Made by a program: the position numbers and the translations under genes. 64,000 bases of DNA from Agromyces sp. LHK192 (GTDB lineage: Bacteria > Actinomycetota > Actinomycetes > Actinomycetales > Microbacteriaceae): the NCBI RefSeq assembly GCF_004006235.1, contig NZ_CP034753.1:3658001-3722000 (forward strand), written 5' to 3'. Below the pieces are notes generated by a model that was given only the letters and a program-made list of their open reading frames with translations, did not search any database and was not told the origin of the DNA. Of the stretch, positions 33,412 through 41,225 are shown one piece after another (positions within the stretch are counted from its first letter, which is position 1; each line of letters opens with the position of its first letter).

Positions 33412-33900
33412 ATGAACACGATTGCGACAGCCGTTCTCGCAGCGAGCTTGGCCCTGGGGGGTGGTACCGCCGCCCCCGGCACAGACGACACCCATTGCGG
33501 GATGCTCGTTGGCCCGCTCGGCTCTGCCGAGCAGTCCACCGACACAGTCTGTTTCGATTCCTTGGCTGCGCTCGACACGTTCATGGATGGGCGCTCGGCC
33601 CGGTCCGGGGCCGCTCTTGCTGCGTCGGTCGCGTTGGGAACGCTGTTCGAGCACGAGGCCTACGGAGGGTCTACCTTCACTCTCTATGGCACCGGTGGTT
33701 GCACGGGTGCCAGCTATGGTTTCGCATCGCTTGGCGGCGGGTGGGACTCCCGAGTGAGCTCAGCTCGCGGCTTGAACGGGTGCTCGCTTTCGCTCTACAC
33801 CGCCACGAATTACGGAGGAACGACGTGGAACTGCGGAGTGGGATGCAGCTCGCTCCCAGCACAGGTGAATGACCAGGTGCGATCGGTCGTAGCCCGGTAA
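33412..33900 (+). CDS. Secreted peptidase-inhibitor I36 / crystallin-like protein
   Basis: The 162-residue protein has a signal peptide (MNTIATAVLAASLALGGGTA) and a Cys-containing domain with two repeated beta-gamma-crystallin-like halves: LFEHEAYGGSTFTLYGTGGC with WDSRVSSARGLNGC, and LYTATNYGGTTWNC with VNDQVRSVVAR. This pattern fits the small extracellular family I36 (Streptomyces metalloprotease inhibitor type). ATG at 33412 follows AGGGAGA. The function, protease inhibition or structural, is inferred from the fold only. Confidence 0.75.
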   Translation: MNTIATAVLAASLALGGGTAAPGTDDTHCGMLVGPLGSAEQSTDTVCFDSLAALDTFMDGRSARSGAALAASVALGTLFEHEAYGGSTFTLYGTGGCTGASYGFASLGGGWDSRVSSARGLNGCSLSLYTATNYGGTTWNCGVGCSSLPAQVNDQVRSVVAR

Positions 33901-33907
33901 GGCGCGC

Positions 33908-34426
33908 TCACGCCTCGAGCGGCGCCATCCCAAGTCGGTTGCAGATGGTCGGTGTATCTGATGGAACGACTGCGGCGGCGCCGTCTGGCATCACGCAGAC
34001 TTCCAGTTGTGCAGGCACTCGTCCCGGCGGGTTGCTCGTCGCGACCGGGTCGTAGTCGGGTTCGAATAGCCCGTCGACCCACATCTGACTGCACAGCTCG
34101 ACGGCGTTTTCGACTCTGCCGCGCCCATCATCGGACGCGATGGTGCCGCCAACGGCGCCTGGATAGCTGCCATCCGCTGCCCTGGTATCGGACTTCAGGC
34201 AGAAGACGTACTTCGCATTCGAGGCTCGCTGCGCTTCCAATACGATCCCGCCGGCTGTCGCTCCGACCCCAGCTACTGCGAAGGCGATACCTCCGGCGAT
34301 CCACCAATTGCGACGCCTCCGCACGCTGTGGCGCGTGGGCTCTTGACGAATCTCTTCGAGCAGCAAGGCTCGAATGGCTGCGTCGCGGCCCGGATCCATC
34401 GTCGGAGAGTTCGTTTGCTCGTTCAA
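33908..34426 (-). CDS. Small membrane-anchored protein coupled to ECF sigma factor
   Basis: The 172-residue protein has a short cytoplasmic N-terminus (AAIRALLLEEIRQEPTRHSV), one transmembrane helix (WWIAGGIAFAVAGVGATAGG) and an extracytoplasmic domain with four Cys (KYVFCLKSDTRAADGS, ENAVELCSQMWVDG, QLEVCVMPDG, PTICNRLGMAPLEA). A TTG start at 34426 overlaps the sigma-factor TGA by 4 bp and has GAGGGGG seven bases upstream; an ATG at 34399 lacks any such site. Position and topology suggest an anti-sigma or signal-input partner. No zinc-type HxxxCxxC anti-sigma motif is seen. Confidence 0.68.
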   Translation of the reverse strand: MNEQTNSPTMDPGRDAAIRALLLEEIRQEPTRHSVRRRRNWWIAGGIAFAVAGVGATAGGIVLEAQRASNAKYVFCLKSDTRAADGSYPGAVGGTIASDDGRGRVENAVELCSQMWVDGLFEPDYDPVATSNPPGRVPAQLEVCVMPDGAAAVVPSDTPTICNRLGMAPLEA

Positions 34427-35001
34427 GAGGTTGCCCCCTCCAGACCTGGTGCGTATGCCCCGAGGTCGACTTGAAGACGTCGCCGGATCCGTGAAAGCCG
34501 TGACTTGACCGTCCCAACGGGCACGTTGAGTGCCGTCGCGGCCTCCGCCATCGACAGTTCTTCCACAAGGCAGAGCTCCACGATCTGCCGATCCCGACCA
34601 TTCAGGTTCCCTATTGCAGTCCGAATCGCACCAGCTGCGCTCTGGGCATGCATCCGATCTACGAGGCGATGCGAATGGTCCGGCGCCGGATCCGCAGCCG
34701 GAATCTTTGCGAGGACTCGCCGGTGCCGGCGGGTGGAGCGTCGACGGCTCAACGTGACGTTGACCATGACGACCAGCAGCCACGGTCGGAGCGACCCATC
34801 GACGAAACGTACGTCCGCGCGTTTACGCCACGCCTCAAGGAAGACGATGGCCACCACATCCTCCGCGTCGGAGGTGTTCGCCACTCGGGCCAACGCCGCG
34901 CGGTAGATGATGTGCTTGTAGCGGTCGTAGATCACGCCGAACGACGACTCGGTGCCCCCAATGGCCTCGAGCCAGAGGGACGAATCTGACCGGTTCTCCA
35001 T
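34423..35001 (-). CDS. ECF-type RNA polymerase sigma factor
   Basis: The 192-residue protein has sigma region 2 (FGVIYDRYKHIIYRAALARV, then SDAEDVVAIVFLEAWRKRAD) and region 4 (LNGRDRQIVELCLVEELSMA, then TALNVPVGTVKSRLSRIRRR), with no regions 1 or 3, which is the extracytoplasmic-function layout. ATG at 35001. It is translationally coupled to the membrane protein behind it. Its target promoters are not identifiable here but may include the nearby secreted-protein genes. Confidence 0.9.
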   Translation of the reverse strand: MENRSDSSLWLEAIGGTESSFGVIYDRYKHIIYRAALARVANTSDAEDVVAIVFLEAWRKRADVRFVDGSLRPWLLVVMVNVTLSRRRSTRRHRRVLAKIPAADPAPDHSHRLVDRMHAQSAAGAIRTAIGNLNGRDRQIVELCLVEELSMAEAATALNVPVGTVKSRLSRIRRRLQVDLGAYAPGLEGATS

Positions 35002-35250
35002 GACACGACAATGAAAACACGGCGATCTCAGTTCACCGAATCAGGTGCGCGGCTGCTGCACGCGGTCCCCCTCAGTGCAGCAGCCGCTGATCTCACGTCC
35101 GCCAGGCGAACGCCCCGGTCAGCTCGGGGACAGGATCGACATCGGAAACCTCGCGACGACCGGAGCGGCGACGCAGCCGCCGCCGCGATCGGCCCAACGC
35201 TCCGATCGAACGCCGCGGCTCGCGAGTCCTCACGGGAGCTCTGGCGCGAA
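35002..35250. other. Intergenic region, no gene seen
   Basis: Between the sigma-factor start and the 101-residue gene end. Several short frames cross it but none has coding character. It should contain the sigma-factor promoter; no clear -35/-10 pair was identified. Confidence 0.4.
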
Positions 35251-35556
35251 CTACTCAGCCTCGTGGGTTCGAAATACTTCGCGGCCTGCGGCGTGCAGGC
35301 AAAGCGTTGGGGAGTCGGTTCCGTCAAACACGTAGGTCACCAGTGATTCGAGGCCGGTACCGCCGGCATGACTTGCAATATGGCTGACGAGTTCGCCGGA
35401 ATGGTTGGTAAGGGTGGGGCGGCTTTCGAACAGCTTCCTGGCGTCAGCTTCATTCGCGGCTCTGATGTACAGCACCGTGCTGTCGGGAAGTCGTTCCACG
35501 AAGAGCACTACCGCGTCGATCGACGCAATACGTACTCGCCGGTTGATGAGCGTCAA
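35251..35556 (-). CDS. Hypothetical small protein, TTG start
   Basis: The 101-residue frame starts with TTG at 35556, seven bases after GGAG. It encodes LTLINRRVRIASIDAVVLFV, ERLPDSTVLYIRAANEADAR and a tail with VTYVFDGTDSPTLCLHAAGR. It looks like a soluble alpha/beta protein with no signal peptide. No family is recognised. Composition is less GC-rich than the flanking core genes. Confidence 0.5.
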   Translation of the reverse strand: MTLINRRVRIASIDAVVLFVERLPDSTVLYIRAANEADARKLFESRPTLTNHSGELVSHIASHAGGTGLESLVTYVFDGTDSPTLCLHAAGREVFRTHEAE

Positions 35557-35641
35557 GTCGTTCTCCGTTCGGGCTCAATCTATGACGGCTGCTTGGAGCG
35601 GGGCGGGCCGCCATGATCCCCATGGCGGCCCGTTACGAGCT

Positions 35642-36286
35642 CTACTGAGTGACGCCGAATGCGTCGTCTACGTAAGTTACGCCGTTCATGTGTAGGTGCG
35701 CCTTCAGGTTCACCGCCTGACCGGGCACTGGGCAGAACCCGTTGCTTCTGGTCGAGAGGGAAGTTCCGTGGCCATCGGCGGAACCGCAAGCCTGGTACGG
35801 CCCGGATCCGAAGCGGATCATGCAGTCCAGTGTCTTGTACGGTCCGTACGGCATCCCGTTGGCAGTCGTCGTGTAGGTGATCCAACCGGGCTTGATGTTC
35901 AGATGCGCATACGCGTAGTCCTGCGCGAGCGCGCCGAAATCTTGCGCGCTCGGGCCCTCGGTGCAGTCGAGCTCGAGGACGTCGATCATTCTCTGCTGCA
36001 GGTCGAGTGGCAGCGGCACGCCATCCTCGTCGCTGAGGTCGACGGTGATCCCTTCGCACACCTCCACGATGCCTTCGTTCGGGAACAGCTCTGCGCTCGA
36101 GAAGTCAGAAGGAACCGCCGCGGACACCGAAGCCAGACGATCTGCGGCAGGACGGCTTGCCTGCAACAAGGTCGGAGCCGAGGAGACCGGTGCTGCGTTC
36201 GCCGCCGGCGCGATACCGATCGCGGCCACAACCGCGATACTGCTGAGTAGGGCGATATGAGTAGCTCGAGCTATGGATCGTCGCAT
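35642..36286 (-). CDS. Secreted protein of unknown function
   Basis: The 214-residue product has a clear signal peptide (MRRSIARATHIALLSSIAVV, hydrophobic to PAANA|AP). The mature part has four Cys (VCEGITVD, LDCTEG, DCMIRFG, ACGSADG plus FCPVPG near the end) and an acidic segment DLSDEDGVPLPLDLQQRMID, ending in a Gly/His/Asn-rich region. The ATG at 36286 follows AAGGG with good spacing; an ATG two codons earlier is too close. I recognise no family; it is probably an exported disulfide-bonded protein. Confidence 0.7.
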   Translation of the reverse strand: MRRSIARATHIALLSSIAVVAAIGIAPAANAAPVSSAPTLLQASRPAADRLASVSAAVPSDFSSAELFPNEGIVEVCEGITVDLSDEDGVPLPLDLQQRMIDVLELDCTEGPSAQDFGALAQDYAYAHLNIKPGWITYTTTANGMPYGPYKTLDCMIRFGSGPYQACGSADGHGTSLSTRSNGFCPVPGQAVNLKAHLHMNGVTYVDDAFGVTQ

Positions 36287-36341
36287 TTTCATCCCTTCAA
36301 GGGGCTCGTCCGTCGAGTCCTATATGGGAATGTCCGATCGG

Positions 36342-36635
36342 CTATCTCGGTTCCATCTTCGCGCGACCTTGAACGAAGCCCATCACCAGACTTGCCCCGA
36401 CTAGAGCGGCGCCAATGGGCGCCGCCACCTCTCGGATCAGTCGAACAACGAGTTCTAGCGCGACACGCGCGTCCTGACCTTGCGGTGTCGCACCCATTGC
36501 CGCCCGGTCCGCGACGGCTGGGAGGAGGACAATCACCACTCCAGCGGCGACCGTAACTGCCACACCCCAAGTCAATACCGTCTTCGGCGTACCCTTCATC
36601 GAAATCGACTTGCTCACCTGCGAACCCTCACTCAC
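36342..36635 (-). CDS. Small two-helix membrane protein
   Basis: A 97-residue protein with hydrophobic segments TWGVAVTVAAGVVIVLLPAV and VAAPIGAALVGASLVMGFV. The GTG start at 36635 is preceded by GGAAGGG five bases upstream. It lies 55 bp upstream of the secreted-protein gene on the same strand and may be co-transcribed with it. No family is recognised. Confidence 0.6.
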   Translation of the reverse strand: MSEGSQVSKSISMKGTPKTVLTWGVAVTVAAGVVIVLLPAVADRAAMGATPQGQDARVALELVVRLIREVAAPIGAALVGASLVMGFVQGRAKMEPR

Positions 36636-36677
36636 TGCTGCCCTTCCTCTTCCACGCGACCCCGCGTCTACTCATTG

Positions 36678-37115
36678 ATGTCCGGCACTGAGGATTGGTT
36701 CCCAATCATGCTTCGTGACAACGACCGCGCGCTCATGGTGCCGCGCCAACTGCATCGGCACGGTCTAGGAGATCGCAAGTCTCGATGGGAGGCGCAGACT
36801 CGCATCAGCGACTTTGCCAAGGCAGGCATCGACGGCATGCTCGCGATCTGGGGCGGACAGCCAGACGCATGTTCAACACGGAGGGATCAACTGAGCGCGC
36901 CGACAATCAGCCTTGCCATTGGTGGATTTCTAGCTTGGATTCTCGCCGCCGCATTTGTGTGGCCGTTCGTGACGTGGATCGTTTACGTGCTCTGGGCAAT
37001 CGTCGCGATCACAGTCGTGGTTCGCACGATCCGAAACCCCCGGCTACGGCGCGAAGGCGCCCATCCATGTCACGAACCATATACAGGACAGCTATCTGGG
37101 CCCGCCGACGATTGA
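36678..37115 (+). CDS. Hypothetical protein with C-terminal membrane helices
   Basis: The 145-residue frame MSGTEDWFPIMLRDNDRALM has a soluble N-terminal half (QTRISDFAKAGIDGMLAIWG) and a strongly hydrophobic second half (ISLAIGGFLAWILAAAFVWP, then VTWIVYVLWAIVAITVVVRT). The tail after RTIRNPRLRREG looks less coding-like. It lies divergent from the small membrane protein gene. No recognised domain; reality of the full length is uncertain. Confidence 0.45.
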   Translation: MSGTEDWFPIMLRDNDRALMVPRQLHRHGLGDRKSRWEAQTRISDFAKAGIDGMLAIWGGQPDACSTRRDQLSAPTISLAIGGFLAWILAAAFVWPFVTWIVYVLWAIVAITVVVRTIRNPRLRREGAHPCHEPYTGQLSGPADD

Positions 37116-37455
37116 CCCGATGGATCCCGCCGCAAGCTCTAGAGGCGGCGATGCGCCGCACCGGACCCCATGCACCGCCTGTCCATCAAGCAGCTTGCCG
37201 ACACTGACCTGCTCGGACATCGGTACCTGCCCGGTCGGCTGTCCCGACGAAGCGCGAGTTCGGCCGAGTAACGAGGCCGTGGTCAGATGGAACTCAGTTG
37301 ATCCCATGCTCGCACGGAGCTCGCACGGAGCTCGCACGGAGATGGAACCTGGATCGCCGATCGGACATTCCCTATTGGACGCGATGGACGCGCCCAGACA
37401 AGAGGAGGAACGCCAGGCTACGTTCCAGCCCTCCTCTCATCGCACACGAACAGAA
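37116..37455. other. Gene-poor stretch with 11-bp tandem repeat
   Basis: About 340 bp without a convincing gene apart from a possible N-terminal extension of the next gene. It contains three exact copies of CTCGCACGGAG (37309-37341), the last directly before an ATG at 37342. Confidence 0.5.
37309..37341. repeat. Three tandem 11-bp repeats
   Basis: CTCGCACGGAG occurs three times in a row at 37309, 37320 and 37331. The repeat supplies a GGAG just before the ATG at 37342. Since 11 is not a multiple of three, copy changes would shift any frame through it. Confidence 0.85.
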
Positions 37456-38310
37456 TTGGACATCATCATTAAGAAAATTCTCGCTGCGGGAGCGATCGCA
37501 GCCGTCATCGTCTTGGCAATTCCAACGACTGCTCAGGCCGCAATGCAGTGGTACAAGAACAGCCAGTCTGCGCAAGCGCAGATCAGCAGTTCGTCGCAGA
37601 TCAGTCCGGCGGCCGGCGGCCGAGCACGCACCTTCAGCACGGGTGGTGTCATGAAGACGTACGTTGATCACTACCGGGCAGGGTCACGAATCGGCGGCGG
37701 GACTGGCGCCGCGGGCGATGTGGTCGACTTCGTGCACCCGTCCCAGAACCTCGTCACCGCGTACTGCTACTGGAATTCCAACGCTCAGATCAGTGGCACC
37801 ACGCTCCAAACTTGCGGCGTGAAGAATTACGAGGGAGACACGGGCCTCCCGCCCATTCCGTCACGAGTTGGCTCCAGCGAAGACTTCGCGAGCAGTTCCG
37901 CGTCCCAAGCAGCATCTGACATTGGTGTGGGCACGCAACTGGCAACTGCAGGTGAGGCGAGCTATCGGGACTGGGTGGCAAAGGACGGCGGGCATTGCGT
38001 GAGCGTCAGCGAAGGCGACCTGACGGCTCAGGCATGCACCGAGGCGACCAATTTTCTGCAGCGCGGTGTAGCAGTAGGTCTTCGGCTGGCTTCCGGCGAG
38101 GTCAAGGCCGCGTACGTGCTGCCAGAGGCGGTTGGTGTCGGTGGGGCGGAAGGCGTGCTGGCCACTACCAACAATCGCCTGGTTGTCGACGCTGGGTCAG
38201 GGGCGGAGCGAGGAGCCGCTGCAACCGTGAACATCATTGGAGCCTCGGGCAAGACATTTGCGTTCCCCGATCTCACGACTGGTTGGATCGATATTCCTGG
38301 AACCAAGTAG
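37456..38310 (+). CDS. Secreted protein of unknown function
   Basis: The mature-looking part follows a signal peptide that begins at a TTG (LDIIIKKILAAGAIAAVIVL, cut near AQA|AM). The 284-residue product is Ser/Gly/Ala-rich with four Cys (TAYCYWNSNAQ, LQTCGVKNYEG, GGHCVSVSEG, TAQACTEATNFL) and ends DLTTGWIDIPGTK. The start is uncertain: TTG 37456 gives a normal signal peptide but has a weak ribosome binding site, while ATG 37342 would add 38 residues in front of it. A strong hairpin follows the stop. No family is recognised. Confidence 0.62.
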   Translation: MDIIIKKILAAGAIAAVIVLAIPTTAQAAMQWYKNSQSAQAQISSSSQISPAAGGRARTFSTGGVMKTYVDHYRAGSRIGGGTGAAGDVVDFVHPSQNLVTAYCYWNSNAQISGTTLQTCGVKNYEGDTGLPPIPSRVGSSEDFASSSASQAASDIGVGTQLATAGEASYRDWVAKDGGHCVSVSEGDLTAQACTEATNFLQRGVAVGLRLASGEVKAAYVLPEAVGVGGAEGVLATTNNRLVVDAGSGAERGAAATVNIIGASGKTFAFPDLTTGWIDIPGTK

Positions 38311-38321
38311 TCGTTCGTGAT

Positions 38322-38367
38322 CAGGATCGGAGAGCCTGCCGCTATCGTGGCGGGCTCTCCGATCCTG
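38322..38367. terminator. Strong hairpin terminator after secreted-protein gene
   Basis: CAGGATCGGAGAGCC (38322-38336) and GGCTCTCCGATCCTG (38353-38367) form a perfect 15-bp stem starting 11 bp after the stop codon at 38310. Unlike the hairpins in the core regions it lacks the GGATGCC core. Confidence 0.8.
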
Positions 38368-38456
38368 CCTGAATTCCCATGCGTCCTCTTCAAGCCCGAC
38401 CCTTTCCACAGAAGCTCGACGCCCCACCAAGCGATCGCGGAGAGCTCGCGGTCACG

Positions 38457-38810
38457 CTAACCGCGCCATACTGCGCGTAGCACTCGAATCGCTTCGTCGA
38501 GGTCGATACCTTCACGCCTGCCGACACCAGCGAGGCGGCTGGCCGCTTCGAGGAACCTTCGTGGTGTCGCGGAGGCATCGACGCTGACCCGGGTGCCGCT
38601 TCCGATCCTTGTGACGAGCAATCCTTCGGCCTCAAGCGAGTGGTACGCCTTCGCCACCGTTCCTGGAGCGATCTGCAGATCGTTCGCTAGCTGTCGTACG
38701 GACGGGAGTCTCTGGTCGCCGGACAGGAGACCCGTCGCTATGAGTCCCCGAATCTGGTCCCGAATCTGATCGACGATCGGCCCCCCCGTTTCGGTGAGGG
38801 TGATGATCAT
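38457..38810 (-). CDS. GntR-family regulator, YtrA subfamily (second)
   Basis: The 117-residue protein begins MIITLTETGGPIVDQIRDQI and contains the winged helix GDQRLPSVRQLANDLQIAPG with TVAKAYHSLEAEGLLVTRIG, then a short C-terminal helix. ATG at 38810 overlaps the stop of the upstream membrane protein by 4 bp (ATGA). Here the regulator is the second gene, whereas in the 29-kb operon it is the first. The perfect palindrome upstream of the operon (39743-39770) is the probable binding site. Confidence 0.87.
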   Translation of the reverse strand: MIITLTETGGPIVDQIRDQIRGLIATGLLSGDQRLPSVRQLANDLQIAPGTVAKAYHSLEAEGLLVTRIGSGTRVSVDASATPRRFLEAASRLAGVGRREGIDLDEAIRVLRAVWRG

Positions 38811-39721
38811 GCAGTCGCCATCTCGGCCATGTGCCTCTTCGAGGCAGGTGCGACGACACTCAACAGGACCAAACACCACAAGGTGAAGCCGGTCGCGACA
38901 GAAATGTAGCTGGCGACCAGCAGCAGGGGGCCGAGGTCAGCGAAGGACGCACCTACCTCGGCCCACCCTGCGGTGCCGGCGTCGAATCCGATACGGACCG
39001 TGGAAGTGCCGTACAGCGAAAGCAGCACCGCTCCAAGATGGAGCAAGAGGCCGCCGGCACTCACTGACAGGAGGTTCCGCGCTCTCGCCGTTCTCTGGGT
39101 TATATCCGCGTCGCGATCGATGGCGAGTGCCGGACGGGAGATTAGCTCGAGCTGGACGAGAACCAGGGCGACGATCACCGCGATCAATACCAAGCAGAGC
39201 ACGGAGTAGAACCACCCGTAGATGGTCGTACTCCCGCTCGCGCCGGTGGCTGCGTCGACTTCGTAGATCAAGTACCTGCCGTCCTCGTCTGGACGCGACA
39301 TCGTCCCGGCGAGAACTGTGACCGCGAGCACTGCGGTGAGCGCGGCGATCGTGAATATCGCCCAGGGAAGCGGCACGAAGGTTGCCAATGTGCGGCGCGA
39401 AAGCTCGACCCCGCCCCGTTGGTCGTTATTGCGCGCGGTCGGCAACAGCAACGCCAACGCCACCAAGCAGAGCACCAATGGGAATGCGAATCGAAGATCG
39501 AACAGGGTCGACACCGCGGCAACACTCAGGTTCCCGGCTGGAAACGTCACCCAAGCGTTCCACACGATCGCGAATACCAGAACGACAAGCAGACCAACAG
39601 CCGTCCAGCCCCGACACCATGGCGACAGCAGCGGCCACGAACGCCGCCGAAGGAGCCATACAAGCGAAGCGAAAGCCAATCCAACGACGACGGGCCCGTA
39701 TTGCATGAGCGGGATGGTCAC
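38807..39721 (-). CDS. Polytopic membrane protein regulated by GntR partner
   Basis: A 304-residue protein with about seven hydrophobic segments (GPVVVGLAFASLVWLLRRRS at the start, LLLVASYISVATGFTLWCLV near the end) and short loops. The GTG at 39721 lies after GGAGG; an ATG five codons later is an alternative. No ATPase gene accompanies it, so it is not an obvious ABC permease. A role in sensing or resisting an envelope-active compound is inferred from the YtrA-type regulator only. Confidence 0.75.
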   Translation of the reverse strand: MTIPLMQYGPVVVGLAFASLVWLLRRRSWPLLSPWCRGWTAVGLLVVLVFAIVWNAWVTFPAGNLSVAAVSTLFDLRFAFPLVLCLVALALLLPTARNNDQRGGVELSRRTLATFVPLPWAIFTIAALTAVLAVTVLAGTMSRPDEDGRYLIYEVDAATGASGSTTIYGWFYSVLCLVLIAVIVALVLVQLELISRPALAIDRDADITQRTARARNLLSVSAGGLLLHLGAVLLSLYGTSTVRIGFDAGTAGWAEVGASFADLGPLLLVASYISVATGFTLWCLVLLSVVAPASKRHMAEMATA

Positions 39722-39742
39722 TTGCCTCCGCCTCTCTGTTTT

Positions 39743-39770
39743 GATGTGTACTAGTGAGATAGTACACATC
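39743..39770 (-). promoter_or_regulatory. Perfect 11-bp palindromic operator for GntR-type regulator
   Basis: GATGTGTACTA (39743-39753) and TAGTACACATC (39760-39770) form a perfect inverted repeat with a 6-bp spacer. The GTGTA...TACAC ends resemble reported operators of YtrA-type GntR proteins. A -10-like TACTAT on the minus strand (39764-39759) lies inside the palindrome, so binding would block transcription of the membrane protein and gntR genes. The 5' end is 22 bp from the start codon. Confidence 0.75.
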
Positions 39771-39832
39771 GTATTAGTATGGTGACACGATATCCGAACG
39801 GAAGGAGCAGCAGAAACAGCCGGTCGGGACGA

Positions 39833-40199
39833 CTGAAGGCGTGGGTGACTGCTTGACCTGCCCCGTAGGACACTTACGAGCGTTGCTGTGGCGATCTGGC
39901 TCTCACTGAGAGGCTCTGATCATGCCGAAGGCTTTCCTGCGGAGTTTCGGGCACGTGCGGTCACGCTCGTGCGTGCCGGTTGTCCGAAAGAACTGAGCGC
40001 CCGCGTCGAGCTCGCGAACGCGATCTTCGAGTACATAGAGATCTTCTACAACCGCCGCCGACGCCACCCGGCCGTCGGCTACCTCAGCCCGATCGAAAAC
40101 GAACTACGGATGGATCAACCATTCATCCCATGCCTGACCGCTACACGCTGACCGATAACCAAACCATGGGGCAGGTTGAGGAGTCACCTACACCTTCGG
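39833..40199 (+). mobile_element. IS3-family remnant with internal deletion
   Basis: About 367 bp bounded by imperfect inverted ends: left CTGAAGGCGTGGGTGACT (39833 on), right the reverse complement of CCGAAGGTGTAGGTGACT (ending 40199), with matching ACCTGCCCC further in. Inside, MPKAF at 39922 starts a typical OrfA, but a one-base deletion shifts the next residues (PAEFRARAVTLVRAG) into another frame. They are fused directly to the C-terminus of an OrfB transposase (ANAIFEYIEIFYNRRRRHPA, then VGYLSPIENEL). The middle of the transposase with its catalytic DDE residues is gone, so it cannot move by itself. Its left end is related to the 72-bp element at 33039. Confidence 0.85.
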
Positions 40200-40246
40200 C
40201 AGTCCCCAGCGCGTTGAACGCCGACTCACGCGGCTACGATCCCAGT

Positions 40247-40783
40247 GTGGTCCGAAGCCATGTAGCGCCCCTCGGAATGGCGATTCTGATTGTGCTCGCG
40301 TTCTCTGCCTGCAACTCGAGCGCCGACCTCGACGCTGACGTGACCAACGCATCCGGATCTGGTTCGACACAGACGGAGCCACCCGCTGCCGTCGTGTGGC
40401 CGGATGGCGCGTCGGAGAGCACCCCTGATTGTCAGGACGCTTCGGCCGCAGTGGTCGCCGCGATCAACGACACGATCGACAACTCCATGCCAGGTGGCGC
40501 GAACCAGGTCGAGTGGATCACGGCGCATCCCGATCCAGAACTCGGCCGATGGCTACTCACCGGTGTGCTGCCAACGAGCGGGAGCGAGGGCGGATACTTC
40601 GTTGTTTGGGCATCCGCTTCGAACCCGACTACGACGGACTTTTCTGGGGATCTCGTGACCGTGGGCAGCTCGACCGCCACGATTTCGTATGCACCGCCAT
40701 TGACACCTTCGTACGTAGGCCCGTCAGAGATGGACGACGTACCCCCAGCGGCCCTTGCGTGTGGTCAAGCGCGGTTGCAATAA
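40247..40783 (+). CDS. Putative lipoprotein of unknown function
   Basis: The 178-residue product starts at a GTG (VVRSHVAPLGMAILIVLAFS) and has a lipobox-like FSAC followed by a Ser/Asp/Thr-rich linker, so lipid anchoring is likely though Phe at -3 is unusual. The mature domain has Cys in TPDCQDASAAVVAAIND and LACGQARLQ and a beta-rich middle (WLLTGVLPTSGSEGGYFVVW). No family is recognised. It begins 48 bp after the IS remnant. Confidence 0.6.
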   Translation: MVRSHVAPLGMAILIVLAFSACNSSADLDADVTNASGSGSTQTEPPAAVVWPDGASESTPDCQDASAAVVAAINDTIDNSMPGGANQVEWITAHPDPELGRWLLTGVLPTSGSEGGYFVVWASASNPTTTDFSGDLVTVGSSTATISYAPPLTPSYVGPSEMDDVPPAALACGQARLQ

Positions 40784-40848
40784 GCATTCGAGGGTGGCCC
40801 TAGCCTTTGGTGGACTGCCTGACGTCGTCGCGGCAGAGATCGCTAGGT

Positions 40849-40877
40849 CATGACCCCCAGGACACCTTGGGGTCATG
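40849..40877. terminator. Hairpin after lipoprotein gene
   Basis: CATGACCCC (40849-40857) pairs with GGGGTCATG (40869-40877), and AGG/CCT extend the stem inward after one mismatch. It is 66 bp past the stop at 40783 and could act as a terminator for transcripts from either side. Confidence 0.5.
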
Positions 40878-40912
40878 GTTCCACCAGTCGTACCAAGATT
40901 CGACCGCCCGCG

Positions 40913-41158
40913 TTACACCGCGTAGGCGACCGTCATCGTGGACGAATCCGGTGTAGCGGCCGGTCTTCCGTCGTTCCATCGGATGGAGAACGCGATCGAC
41001 TTTCTGTTCGTTTCGCCCTCGAACACTTCGCCCGTCAGGCCGTTGAAGTTTGCGAAGCCGGAGAACAGCTGCGTGTCGTTGGCGGTCTCTGATGGGCGAA
41101 CCCCATCGTCGTTGAGGTTGACAGTGGAAGTCGGCCGTTCTTCTGGCGCCCGGTACAC
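40913..41158 (-). pseudogene. Possible decayed gene fragment
   Basis: This 81-codon frame encodes TVNLNDDGVRPSETANDTQL and FSIRWNDGRPAATPDSSTMT, which read like a real beta-rich domain but have no good start. Directly past its stop another minus frame continues with VESWYDWWNHDPKVSWGS, as if a frameshift had split one gene. Coding status is doubtful. Confidence 0.3.
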
Positions 41159-41225
41159 CTAGGGCATGTCCGTGAACTCGTGATCGCTGCAGCCGCGTCG
41201 GTCGCAACATGTCTCCCTGAAGCGA

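Larger units (their letters stand above)
40784..41225. other. Gene-poor stretch between two lipoprotein genes
   Basis: No confident gene. It holds a hairpin at 40849-40877 and a possible decayed minus-strand gene at 40913-41158. The rest shows no recognisable structure. Confidence 0.4.

Noticed and set aside
35011..35346. Candidate plus-strand gene of 111 codons
   Set aside because: No ribosome binding site, Arg/Ala-rich noise, and the second half lies opposite the better-supported 101-residue gene.
39888..40151. Functional 87-residue transposase
   Set aside because: It joins the start of OrfA to the end of OrfB out of natural order, after a frameshift, and lacks the DDE catalytic core.
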